Assembly: GCF_037975245.1 (NCBI RefSeq) | Contig: NC_092568.1 | Location: forward strand, 32,460,501-32,520,500 | Origin: Apostichopus japonicus | Taxonomy: Eukaryota > Echinodermata > Holothuroidea > Aspidochirotida > Stichopodidae | Length of the DNA: 60,000 bases | Reading direction: 5' to 3' | Part shown: positions 1 to 12,000 of the stretch, piece by piece | Position numbering within the stretch: position 1 is the stretch's first letter | Layout: each line of letters begins with the position of its first letter | The notes under the pieces: model-generated | What the model was told of the DNA's origin: nothing | Databases searched by the model: none | The model's input: only the letters and a program-made list of their open reading frames with translations | Made by a program: the position numbers and the translations under genes

Positions 1-343
1 GATCCGTCGGCAAATCAAATTTGACTCAAAATATGCACCAGATTGCATCTAAGGATGTTTCAAATTCAAAACTAAAAATTTTCCAAAGGGGAGGGGTAGA
101 CCCCCTATCCTTAGACCCCTCCCCCATTTCAGTCACCACTTCCAGATCCGTCGGCAAATCAAATTTGACTTAAAATATACACCAGATTGCATCTAAGGAC
201 GTTTCAAAACTGAAAATTTTCCAAAGGGGAGGGGGACACCCCCTCCCCTTAGAACCCTCCCCCATTTCAGTCACCACTTCCAGATCCGTCGGCAAATCAA
301 ATTCTCCACACCCCCCAACAAAAACCCCTTCGCTACGCCCCTG
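1..343. mobile_element. Right end of a hAT-type non-autonomous element with internal tandem repeats
   Basis: The first 343 bases hold two full and one partial copy of a unit of about 140 bp; GATCCGTCGGCAAATC recurs at 1, 145 and 283. The segment ends in CTTCGCTACGCCCCTG, whose reverse complement CAGGGGCGTAGCGAAG is the kind of terminal inverted repeat seen on hAT elements. The left end is outside the window, so neither the terminal repeat pair nor the target duplication can be checked. Internal sequence (GCATCTAAGG near the start, CCCCTCCCC blocks) resembles the hAT MITE at 41,712-42,046. Confidence 0.6.
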
Positions 344-384
344 CCTGAGACCCATATTTTAGGGCTAGGTATTCACAGCATAAA

Positions 385-510
385 ACACTCGGGAAGTGCC
401 GTTTCCGGCCACCTGGGGATTTGAAAAACCCTTGTACGCTCTGCCCCAACCGATGGTGGCGCTCCTTTTAGATTGTCTCCACACATTAGCCCCCCCAATA
501 ATTTTCCCGT
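385..510 (+). repeat. Fragment of hAT MITE interior (same family as 49,155-49,988)
   Basis: The stretch with GGGAAGTGCCGTTTCCGGCC followed by GTACGCTCTGCC and GGTGGCGCTCCTTTTAGAT matches, with a few changes, the interior of the MITE at about 49,840-49,945. No terminal repeats are visible here. The open frame at 396-599 lies inside this repeat and is not regarded as a gene. Confidence 0.55.
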
Positions 511-599
511 TCCGCCGCGCCTGCAGTGCTACTGTACCTGGTGTTACATTCTTGTGGAGCTTCTTTATCAGAAAGAAGTTTCTTCAACTAGTCTCATGA

Positions 600-1400
600 G
601 GCTCTCACCTAGATACAAATCATTAATGCTTTAAATATGTATCCTTGAATTTTCCATGTTTTTGATTGCATACATGTATTGTTTACTTTTAGGATATTGT
701 AACTTTGTAAGGCTCATTTTGGATAGTTTCAGGTTGTTATAAGTTGGTAACAGTAAGCCGGGCCTTACACAAGTAACATTAAACCGAGCGTAAACATGAA
801 AGTCTTTGTAGTCTTCAAAAGCGGATATTTGATTATAAGTTCCTTTTTATGAACTCTTAATATAAAAAGTCAACAATGAATGCAACTATAACTTTGGATG
901 ATTAAAATACACGAGCATAAATGCTGATTATAAATATAAATTAAGAAGCCCTGCACTGTTATACGTCTGTAGGCTTTGGGAGACAAACGTAAACCCCCGA
1001 TTCTACAATAACAACTTACAATGCCAAGAACAGGGCACCCGCTCTGCCCTTGGACCTGATTGGTCCAAACTTATAGCTGACCTCTCACCCAACTCTTGAT
1101 TGGTGAGTGCCAATCTGATATGCAGATGAGCACATGCAAATGAGCACTCAACCAGTTTGAACCGGCTTGGCTGTCTTCCAGCCCCACAACCCGAATCATT
1201 CAAAACAAAACATCTGTACACGCTTCTAATAGCGCGTGATACACACTACACAGAGCGCCACACCACAGAGCAAACCACCAAGATGGGAGCCATTTGGGAT
1301 CGGAGTAAGGTTGATAGCTGGGGTATTTTGTTACTCCCGTGGGCCATCCGCTATGACCCAATCTATGGGGTTCCTACCACTACACCCAGACCACCAGCAA
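600..1400. other. Gene-free stretch
   Basis: AT-rich sequence with no coding exon, RNA gene or terminal repeat that I can support. The part after about 1,150 may be 5' sequence of the retroelement fossil that follows, but I recognise no domain in it. Confidence 0.4.
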
Positions 1401-2200
1401 TCCCACTCAAAGACAACAACTTCAATTTTGTCGCCCTGCCATTCAGACAGTCTACTTTCCTTGGGGTATTTACTAGAGTAGCAGAGCTCAGGTGATAAGG
1501 GATTCCCCTCGTTGTCTACCCCGACGACTGGCTCATTCTAGGAAAGTCAGAACGAGAAGCCACACACAAGTCACAGTACACTTACTCAAGCACATAGGAT
1601 GGATTGTCAACAAACAGAAATCCCACCTGTGAGCATCACAGTCAGTCAAGTACCTAGACAAGTTCCTCAACTGCAAGGATTGCTGGGTACTTCCATCCCC
1701 GGAAAGGGCCGAACGACTCAACATGACAATTGCCACATCGATCCTAAAGAATCTTCAGTCGCAAACAAGACTCTGACTGCGAATGCTGGGGCTGATGGTC
1801 AGCCTGTTAGACGTTGTACCAGAATGTAGGCTACAAAATGAGCCCTGTGCAATGCCACCTCCCAAGTTACTACAAACCCGACAAGAGGGATCTTTCATAC
1901 TCTAGTCCCACTCCCTTCGTTTGACCTGGCTCATCTGCAGTTCTGGCTGACTTCCAACAACAGACTGGTCCTTACACCAACAACATGCCACTCGTATCAA
2001 TCACCATGCGGATGCATCTCTGACGGGCTGGGGCACTCTTCTAAAGGCCCAACTGTAGCGGGGATGTGGTCTCGCCAGTTTGTCCAATAACACAGCAACA
2101 CGCTTTAGCTCAAAGCAGTGAAATGAGCTTTGAAACACTTGAGGGAGGATGTTGTGGGTCACCACGTAACAGCTTATTAATTCCCTCGTCTCTGCCTAAT
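1400..2200 (+). pseudogene. Degenerate DIRS-type retrotransposon reverse transcriptase/RNase H
   Basis: Pieces of a DIRS-like pol are readable in shifting frames. FVALPFRQSTFLGVFTRV (about 1,426-1,480) corresponds to the usual ALPFGLSTAPRVFT block. GIPLVVYPDDWLILGKSE (about 1,500-1,555) carries the catalytic aspartates as YPDD, where the family normally has YLDD. GWIVNKQKSHL, then ASQSVKYL after a stop (about 1,600-1,660), is the connecting region. SLLDVVPECRLQ (about 1,800-1,835) is next, and ADASLTGWGTLL (about 2,010-2,045) is the start of the RNase H-like domain, followed by AGMWSRQF. Several in-frame stops and frameshifts separate the blocks, so the copy is dead. Terminal repeats and the tyrosine recombinase were not identified. 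The assignment rests on motif recognition, not on a database search. Confidence 0.75.
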
Positions 2201-2459
2201 ACAGAAAATCCTGAAAATGGCTACAAGACCAAGGATGATACCACCACATAGGAGGGCATCCAACATCACTATTTCTAGGTATTTTGTTAACCTCATGCCT
2301 CCCAGGGGGAGAAAATTATGGCCCACGACATCAGGGCCCAAGCATCATCTGAAGCACTCACAAATAGGACGGATGGCCGATGACTTTCCATGGGTCTTTT
2401 ACATCTCGTCTTGTGACCTGCTCTCTAGATAGGGTCATTGGGGACGCAGTTCAAGAATG

Positions 2460-2555
2460 TTACCAGTTAATAGGGTAGATAGGTGCTCATAGGTAAAGGA
2501 GACAGTTATAGTATCATCGTTTGTAAATACCCAAACCAGTAAGCTCTGGGAGATT
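2460..2555 (+). repeat. Copy of the dispersed AAACCAGTAAG repeat family
   Basis: Contains GGTAGATAGGTG, GGAGACAG and AAATACCCAAACCAGTAAG, shared with copies at 16,300, 16,750 and 19,300. This is the only copy I noted well outside the OvoA interval. Confidence 0.5.
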
Positions 2556-2649
2556 TGAGGGAAATGCCAGTGAGAACTTGAATTTAGCCAGTAGATTTTA
2601 TTAGCATATGTGTGCCTTCTTTAGTATGTGCCTGAAATTATGAAATTGA

Positions 2650-3994
2650 AGGCATACAACACATTTGTGGTTCAAGCATAACTTTTGCATGGTTCTTTGA
2701 AGACAAACAACACATTTTGTGGTTCATGCATAACATTTGCATGGTTCTTTGGAGACATACAACACATTTTGTGGTTCATGCATAACATTTGAATGGTTCT
2801 TTGAAGACATACAGTACAACACATTTTGTGGTTAATGCATAACATTTCATTGGTTCTTTGAAGACATACAACACATTTTGTGGTTCATGCATAACATTTG
2901 AATGGTTCTTTGGAGACATACAACACATTTTGTGGTTCATGCATAACATTTCATTGGTTCTTTGAAGACATACAACACATTTTGTAGTTCATGCATAACA
3001 TTTGAATGGTTCTTTGAAGACATACAACACAGTTTGTGGTTCATACTAACATTTCATTGGTTCTTTGAAGACATACAACACGTGTTGTGGTTCATGCATA
3101 ACATTTGCATGGTTCTTTGAAGACATACAACACAGTTTGTGGTTCATACTAACATTTGCATGGTTCTTTGAAGACATACAACACAGTTTGTGGTTCATAC
3201 TAACATTTCATTGGTTCTTTGGAGACATACAACACATTTTGTGGTTCATGCATAACATTTGCATGGTTCTTTGAAGACATACAACACAGTTTGTGGTTCA
3301 TACTAACATTTCATTGGTTCTTTGAAGACATACAACACATTTTGTGGTTCATGCATAACATTTGCATGGTTCTTTGAAGACATACAACACAGTTTGTGGT
3401 TCATACTAACATTTCATTGGTTCTTTGAAGACATACAACACATTTTGTGGTTCATGCATAACATTTGCATGGTTCTTTGAAGACATACAACACATTTTGT
3501 GGTTCATGCATAACATTTGAATGGTTCTTTGAAGACATACAACACATTTTGTGGTTCATGCATAACATTTGCATGGTTCTTTGAAGACATACAACACATT
3601 TTGTGGTTCATGCATAACATTTGAATGGTTCTTTGAAGACATACAACACATTTTGTGGTTCATGCATAACATTTGCATGGTTCTTTGAAGACATGCAACA
3701 CATTTTGTGGTTCATGCATAACATTTGAATGGTTCTTTGAAGACATACAACACATTTTGTGGTTCATGCATAACATTTGCATGGTTCTTTGAAGACATAC
3801 AACACATTTTGTGGTTCATGCATAACTTTTGAATGGTTCTTTGAAGACATACAACACATTTTGTGGTTCATGCATAACATTTGCATGGTTCTTTGAAGAC
3901 ATACAACACATTTTGTGGTTCATGCATAACATTTGAATGGTTCTTTGAAGACATACAACACATTTTGTGGTTCATGCATAACATTTGGTTCTTG
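2650..3994. repeat. 52-bp tandem satellite array with higher-order structure
   Basis: About 26 copies of a unit of roughly 52 bp containing GGTTCTTTGAAGACATACAA and TTTTGTGGTTCATGCATAAC. Up to about 3,430 the array mixes 52-bp units with a slightly shorter variant (CAGTTTGTGG, then CATACTAACATTTCATTGG). From about 3,430 to 3,990 units ending TTTGCATGG and TTTGAATGG alternate strictly, giving a 104-bp dimer. Open frames across the array are by-products of the repeat. Confidence 0.95.
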
Positions 3995-6726
3995 GAGGGT
4001 CACCCTACAGACATAACCTGTTGCAAAGACAACACATCATTTGTTTCCTCACAGAATGTCCAATCAGTAGATCGGTAGTGTATCAGTTTGCTTACTACAG
4101 TATCTTCTTTGTAAACTCATCCTTCAGCATGTATAGTAGATACTGTGCATTAGTTAACCCAACCCAACATTTTCAGTATTTCTTGTATTGTAGTGCTGAA
4201 GATTCGTTTGGGAGGGTGGCCAAGATTGAAACAGCTTGTATCTTTCATTCTAATTGCATGGACTTAGTGATGGTTCATGGATCCTATTGCTAGCTGTGCT
4301 GTATTCCTTTCTTCAATAGTTATTTGGGGTATTAGCTGGCAGTACCATACAAAGAGATGTCCCAACAGCTCAAAAGAAATCATTTTAATCAGGCTACAAG
4401 CCAGTGTCCAGCTTGGAATTGTTTACTACAAAGCCACTACCATTATTGTAGCCATACATGTGTACTTCCCTGTTGTGAAATTTGTAACCTAAGGTTGTTC
4501 ACGATACAGAAATTTATACTACTGCAGTATTATATATATAATCCAAGACATGATCTAACTGCATAAATGGCCACAAAGACCTGGTTACAAAACACATTAA
4601 GGAATCTTTTAACCGTTGTGGAACATTTACTTAAAATATTTTTGTGGTATTGTATGCATCTAGTTCTAGCAGGAACCATGAGAAATGGCAACTTGAGTCA
4701 CATGATCTGTTTGTACATGAAATTTGGCATACAGTAGAACAACGGTACGGTTTTGTGACTTTGGTCCCTCTTGGCCAAACAAATGAAAGGCTAAGATTCT
4801 GAACAATGAACTTTACCACAGCACTGTCTATGCTCTATCGGTAAACAATGGTCGTGTTCCAACCATGTAGGTTTAGTTATTATATTTTTAACTCAGTAGA
4901 CTTCTTTACAAATACTAAAATCAATTTTTTTCTGACATGGTTTTTATTACACGTGTGTTTTTTTCCAGTTTTAATGGAAGAAAATACAAGAAACACTTTC
5001 TTTTCCATGTGGAAACACCTGCAATATTTTACTACATCCGCTCCCCTCCCAACCCCCACTTTGTTTTCTACAGACACTTTTATGAATTGTGTTATTGAAG
5101 TGGCATACTAGACCATGCTGGAGCCTCCTCTTAGCTCAGGCTTCTTCTTCTGAAAGTTAGAATATATATACATATATCATTATTGTGAGACTCCACGATC
5201 ATCACGATGTTATATGAATAACCCTGCATGCATCGTGTTGATAAGGCTGCCATGATGCACTCTAAATGGAAAGTAAGCATGTACTGTTAACCTCTTTGCG
5301 TATGGGTTATCAAAACCTGTGTAACCAATACAGGGAAGTGATTTGTGTTCAGTAGGTGAGTCCAGGGGTACCTTGGTTTAGTCTAGAACTGTAAATCAGC
5401 CTCTGGATAATATACAAGATGTTTAGATGAATCAAGCTGTGAAAGGTAAATTTGTCACCAGTGTGTATATACTGTACACTGTACACCTGGTGATGCTTAA
5501 CACTTTTTACCAGTTCATACATAACACTACTTGACTTTATACAGTACTTTTTTTGCTATCATTTTGCCTTGAATAGTGCTGCATCCCAGTAGGCTATGGA
5601 TTACAAATTTGAAATTTTGTTTCTATATTCTTGCTTCTTGAACTCACTGTAAGACGTTCATCGTACCAAGCCGAAAAAATTTAAGACTATTGCTTAAAGA
5701 TGTTGCAAATCCAATCTGATCTGCAGTATTGCACAAGTTTAACTGTATTAGTTTTAACTGTTACCTACAAAAATCAACACAGATTCTCTTGCAGTGTGGT
5801 ATTTGGCTTCTAAGGTTGGATCACATGATATTTTTGTAGATGTGAATACTTCAAAAGCTCACTACGGTGACATACTGTATTTAGCAGTTCTTTGGAGTTT
5901 TTAAAATATTTGAGGTTTACCATATCAGGTGAATATCTACCATCATCTGTATAGGTCTACAGTATTTAAGTACATTGTATTCTACTCTTACTTTCCTTTC
6001 CATGCAGAAACTGACAAACTGTGTCCGACCCATCATTGCAGTTTCTAATCTTTGCCCATGGTGGTTGAGTGTAGATCTGATAAAAACTTGCTCATTCCAA
6101 AGTAGTTTCAACATTTTTCTCTTGCAAATTGCATGCGTATGATCTGATTTCCTACAACCTAAATGCTCAAATCGGTCCAATTTTGCTTTGGCTTTGTACA
6201 AATGACATGGTAACACTGTTTGTCAATGGAAATATTTCAGGAGTCAAGTATAAAATTGCAAAGGATTTTTTTTGGGTCTAACAAAGCCTCATAACTCAGA
6301 GAGTTGCCATTCCCATGACTACGGTAGGTCTGTATTTGTGGTAATTGTGTTTATAGCTTAAAGGTGGGCTCGCTCGTAAATTCCTCGTAAATTCTGTCCT
6401 TCACACCACCCGATTCAAAAATAATATAAATACTACCCTCTACCGGTTCGTCGCTGTTGTCTCGTAATTTCTTAGCAATCCCGTATTTACTGCTAATAAG
6501 CAATAAACGGGTTTGGCTACCTGAAGCGGTGGCCTTGACGAAATTCCTGCATAGTTTCTTATCTATGGCAGTGCCAGTAGTATGCGGTACATTATTACAC
6601 CGTGTTTTCGTGTGTGTTTTGTGATACAAAACTCTGCAGTAGTTTGTTTATACGTTCAGAACTGTTCAAGACTAGTGGGCTGTACAGTTATGGTCGAGTT
6701 TTGCATCAGGCGTAGGCTGTAGTTTG

Positions 6727-6759
6727 ACCAGGGAGCTGCTACTCTAGCAGCTCCCTGGT
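6727..6759. repeat. Perfect 14-bp inverted repeat (hairpin)
   Basis: ACCAGGGAGCTGCT (6,727-6,740) and its exact complement AGCAGCTCCCTGGT (6,746-6,759) flank a 5-nt loop, ACTCT. No poly-T tract or gene context explains it. Confidence 0.85.
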
Positions 6760-9017
6760 TTGACTATTTTTATGCCTACATGGTGAGCAGTCGAAGTCCG
6801 ACAGGTTTGGGTGCCCTGGTTTCGTAGTTGATTCACCCATTAGGAAAGCTGTGCATGCTTTATCGAATATTAAAAGTTAAGCCCATAGAAGTACAGTAAC
6901 CTAATGCAATTTTACTGTAAAAAACCAGTGTATTTCAAACGTTTACAGATGCGCCAGTCTTGTACTAACCTGAGTAAAGTATTTGAAATATTGTAACCGA
7001 AGTCGCGAGTCGACATTTTGTTACAGCTCAAGAAACTAATAGTGAATATAAGTCCGATACACACTGACTCGTGTCACAAAACTAAAAACGCAAATACAAA
7101 GTGAAAAAAATTTCTGAAGTGATTACAACATTGGGTATCAAACGTATGGTCAAGTCCGTCATTTGTGAACAATTGGTATTTCATTCAATTTAGGTATGAA
7201 TTATATATAGACACAGTCTGTATTTTTTTTTTTTATATATATGCATTTTAGTTCTATATCAGGAGGGAAAGACAAAGTATTTTTTGTCATATATCATATA
7301 TAGATAAATATGTAAATTTACTTATATTTGGGCTTCTGGCCACGGGCCCTTTAGGCGATCACAGAGCACTTGCCCTAGCTGCACCCCATCCTCGTAACCG
7401 GTGCACCGAATTAAAAATAACGAAACTTGAACGGTAAAAGGGAAGTAAAAGACGTTGCCATAAGGCGGCTCCACCCTCTTCAGAAATGATTGGCATTTGG
7501 CAAAAAGGGAATAAGAAATGAACAATAAATTAATAGTTATTTCCACTGAACTACTGTACTCCAGAATTGAATATCCTGCTTCTTGTTCCGAAAGGCTCCC
7601 AACGAAATGCCAAAAAGTCGGCAACGGGGATGAGGGTGGGAGGGGGGTACCCAGCCCACCACGGGGCTACCCCTGCACCTCATCACGACTGACTCGAATT
7701 AAAACTCAATTTGATACTAGTCAACCAAAAATTGTCCCAGAGTTGAACTGAGATTGGATGGAATTGAAAAAAAAAAAAATACTAGCTGTCTGCATGGATC
7801 ATACTCTATACTATTGTGTGACCATATAGGCGTACGGGCTCTAGTCAACCAGGAGGAACACTGGGGGAAGCTCTTTTACTTACCAGAGAAATTTAAAAAT
7901 TGACCGAAAGTTCCTAGCATGATTAATTCATTTCAAACTTCGACGTCAATGAAGGACAAAAAGAACCATACAGGCCTATGCCTGACTATAAGATCATTGA
8001 ACCATCACAAAGAACTACTTTTTTAGCTCTTGGGAAAACTCCGAATAATCTTCCATTTGCCGAATCCTGAAACTGGGAAGTACGGGGTGGGGGGGATCCG
8101 TCTTGATCCGCAGGTATAGTGAACGTTCACCACAACAAGTGTGTTTAGCTTGGGACTATAGAATTGTCAACCTTGTGAACATATATTTTTGGGGGGATGG
8201 GGGGGGGAGGGGAGTCGGCAAATTAAAAAATACAGGGTAAACAGAGGGAAGGAAATACATCAGTGCATGAGAGGAGGTGAGAGACAGGACTGATTGATCG
8301 TGTCGATAGTTTTTTTTATATATATACATGTGATACACGAAGATAGACGTAAAATGTAGCATCGTTTCGACACTACAAAGGGGACCCCCCTCCGCCCCCA
8401 CCCCCCCCACACACCCACCCTCCCCACGTTCAATATCATATACCCCCTTGCCAACGGAAATAAACACAAGTATAAATAAACCGATACAGATATTTGTACC
8501 CGCTGTTAATCCGCAACTATTCCGGCTTGTTAAATCGTGTAGATTGACGGCTTCGCCGTCCTTTACTGCTTGTAGGCCTATATACAATAATACAAAGCTG
8601 AATGTTTCTCCTTGATCGAATTTCCCCAACCTTGCCCGCCTTGAATTAGAGGGTGGCCAAGCGACTGCTTCACAGTCATAGCTACTATCGAACAAAATGG
8701 ACGAAAGCAATTGATCTCAATCTGGAGATGCAGATGTATCAATAGCTGCAGATCCAACGGTTTGTGAATGTCGCACGACCTGTTAACGAAAGTCTGGGAA
8801 AAGTGTTTGCCCCTGTGGTATGTATGATCTCTTTTGTTCAGATACGTTCTTTTACTTTCTCCGGAATACGCCTCCATGTTTAGCAACCTTTCGTGCGTCA
8901 AATTACAATCTCGATACTGTGTTACTGCAAACTGGCTGTATTCAAAATACGTACGAAAACACTGTGCTAACTACCTATCAACTTGAATATCCACAACACT
9001 GACCAACGTACAGTAAA

Positions 9018-9041
9018 CCATGGAGGTAAAAACACCTCCAT
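9018..9041. repeat. Short hairpin CATGGAGGT...ACCTCCATG
   Basis: A 9-bp perfect stem with a 6-nt loop. It may be chance or a remnant of a small palindromic repeat. Confidence 0.6.
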
Positions 9042-12000
9042 GAGTAAACAAACGTACATCACCCGCGGCCATAGCTTGCAACACGATACCGTTCACAGCC
9101 AGGTACAGCTACGATCAGGTGACCACTCAGAAAAGTCATGTGAGTAAAGGGTGACACGCAAAACCACTGAAATCAAAGCCCCCTATTTCTAAAAGTATAC
9201 GAGCGCCCCCACCTTTAAAAAAACAAGGGCAGTATTCTTGGTAAAGGTCATCAGTGATCATTTATCCCCTCTTCTCCCTCTCCCTCTGCCACCCTCAGTA
9301 TGCTAGAAACTCAGATTCTGGTCACTCATGCTCAAACTTCAACATTGCATTTGATTGCTATCCTCAAGCATTTTCACTCTTAATCATTTTATCCTTCTCA
9401 AAGCCTGAGATAATAATAATACTGAGGAGTCATAAACTACAAAAACAGACTTCTGTATGTACACCTTCAATCTATAGCCATCTCTTGCATGCTGAAAACT
9501 GTATGCAGTACCAACAACCTTTGAAGCTAGGAAATCGATCCTATGGCCGAGGTTTTTCACATTCATCATTCCTCTATAGACACCCCTGCAGTCTATGGAT
9601 TCTAAAAATAGCAATCTGAAATCCCAGAGTAGCAATTGTGTGTATGGTAAAAATACAGCATATTCCATTAAGTCTACTTCTGGTTTATCCATGCATGCGA
9701 TTGCTTCCTGTCTTTCGTAAGTCGTAAAACATTTTCCGTTTTTTAAATATTTCCACATCTTTTCAAATTTGTATTAATGACTGAAGGTAATAAATTGTAA
9801 TAGTATTGTATGACCTCCAGATCTGACCGTGCCTAAATTATCTAAAAGTTTCTGAGTGAACCTTACCTGGTGAGGCTTACCAGTGGTTGTAATAATGCCT
9901 TGCATAGATTTTTAGAAGGGTTAAAGGAAATGCTTAAATGCATCTGTTATTTCCTGAGAGTAGTAGTAAAAGAAAAAACTTGGATGTTTTGGTTGTATGC
10001 ATGACCAGTTTTGATATTCCCAACATATTTGAGAGGATAATCTGAGTGATTTCAGCTAGGTGAAATGTCGAAATGGTAGAATGATACCTGATCTGCTTAG
10101 TGGTGCAGCATGATTTTGCCTTTGGTTGCAAAAACCAAAATTTAAAATTAATTTCTGTCATGTTTGAAGGGTTTGCCACTCTCTTCACTCCCCCAAATGG
10201 AGAATGTCCAAACATTAATTGAATCTACAGTATGGGATATTAATATTTGGAGGAGCGAGGTAGAACCTCCCCCCACCCCCCCCCTCACACACACACACAC
10301 ATACAACATCAAATTGCTTGCCCCATCCCACCTGCAGCTTGCTTTTTTGCTCTCCCAAAGAGAGAGAGAAAATATATAAAAATGGCAAACACAGCTTATA
10401 ATTACTTTAAATGGTAATCCAGGTCAATTTAGAGTGAAGATTCAATGTGGTCTTGAGGTTTTCACTGTTGTGGACAACTCATTAGAATTTTTTTATTATT
10501 TTTTTTATCGTCAGATAAATGTAATATTTGGCTATATTGAAGAAAATCCTTTTTTCTCTTCCTACTCACCCCACCCACCCTACCGCCCACCACCCCATGA
10601 TAGAAAGATAAGAGTGTTAAATGGCAAAAAATGCTCAGGCAGTGGAGATGACAATGAATTTTGTGTTTTCACCACACTATGAGAGAAAAGTGCAGTAGTT
10701 GATTATCCTGAGCACTAGATAATTCATAAAGGAAGCTTATCACAGGTAATTTTATCACCACCCATCAGGGTGCTTCCTGGAGGAAATCTTATCTTTGGTA
10801 ACTGACATAGTTGTTGACACCATTTAGACAGGTAAATGCTCAGTGGTTCAGGTGTTTAAAGGTAAATCAATGAACATTGTTTATCCAACCTGATGTGTTC
10901 TTACCATTCAAATATGCTTCCTTTTAATAGGTCATTGTCACCAAGTTTGGGGCACAGTTTTACCACATGTGGCAACTTTCAAGTGCACAAAGATGCCACT
11001 CATGTTAGCATTTTTTCCCCTCCCTCCCCTGTTGTTTGTTATCTTAATATAAAGGCATTAAACGACCCTTTAATGTCTGGCAGAAATTTTGGTCGAGTGG
11101 TTATTTTAGATGGGTGGTTTTCACTTTAGGAGCCAGCCACCTGTGGAGAATTGCTGCGATAATGACTCTTAAGATATCATTGCTCAGACTGCTGTGTAAT
11201 CAAGTATCCTGTCATCTTTCGTTTCTCATCCTTTGGAAAGCTAATTGTGATATGGCATGTTCTTATTTTGATCTTTATTTCAAATTTGACAATGATAAAC
11301 ACCAACTTCAATTCAATACCATTTAGTGAGCTAAAATTTAGTCTAGTCATTTACATGTATGGAGATACTAGTGCTTCTCTTCAAATTTTCAAAATGTATT
11401 CATAGTGGTGGCAAAGGATCTACTTCATGTTAGATTGCACAGTTTCGAGAAAACTCAAACCCGTTTCTTTTCTAGCAAAAAAAAATGAATCTGGCTCATA
11501 AACCGGCTTTTTTCCCCTCCCGAATTGCATTGAAATCATCCAAATCTCGACGTATGTATTCTGAAATAAAGTTGTCATTCGACTCCTCAAAACTGTATAT
11601 GACATACCAACCTTACGCATTACAAGTAAAACCCCAGTGACAAATCTTATGTGGTACAGGTAGGACCCTTGCAATGTCATCTGCAAATTAATCAGGTCAC
11701 ACATCCAGAGTCTATGCATGCTAAGTTCCTCAATACTGCCTCATTTCCTTTTGGTAAACATTTCATACTGTAGTTTTAATTACATCACTGTAAACCCATA
11801 GCATCCAGCAACTCTAGGTTAGCGACCCTCCTTATGCATATTGTGACATATCGCTGACCAGTCACTAAGTTTTGGTTTCGTTCTGTCAGGCTATACGTGT
11901 GTGTACAATGGGAACACCACTACAGCCAAATTTTATTCAGAATTAGTGATTGTGTTTATATTGTTTCCAGTTATAGGTAGCTTGTAGCTATACATCCAGA

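Noticed and set aside
3065-4078. Open frames with repeated peptide across the satellite
   Set aside because: They are translations of the 52-bp tandem repeat and end where the array changes phase.
8156-8710. 184-residue minus-strand open frame
   Set aside because: It runs through poly-G/C tracts and AT-rich sequence, has no recognisable domain and shows no convincing splice sites. Its length is explained by base composition.
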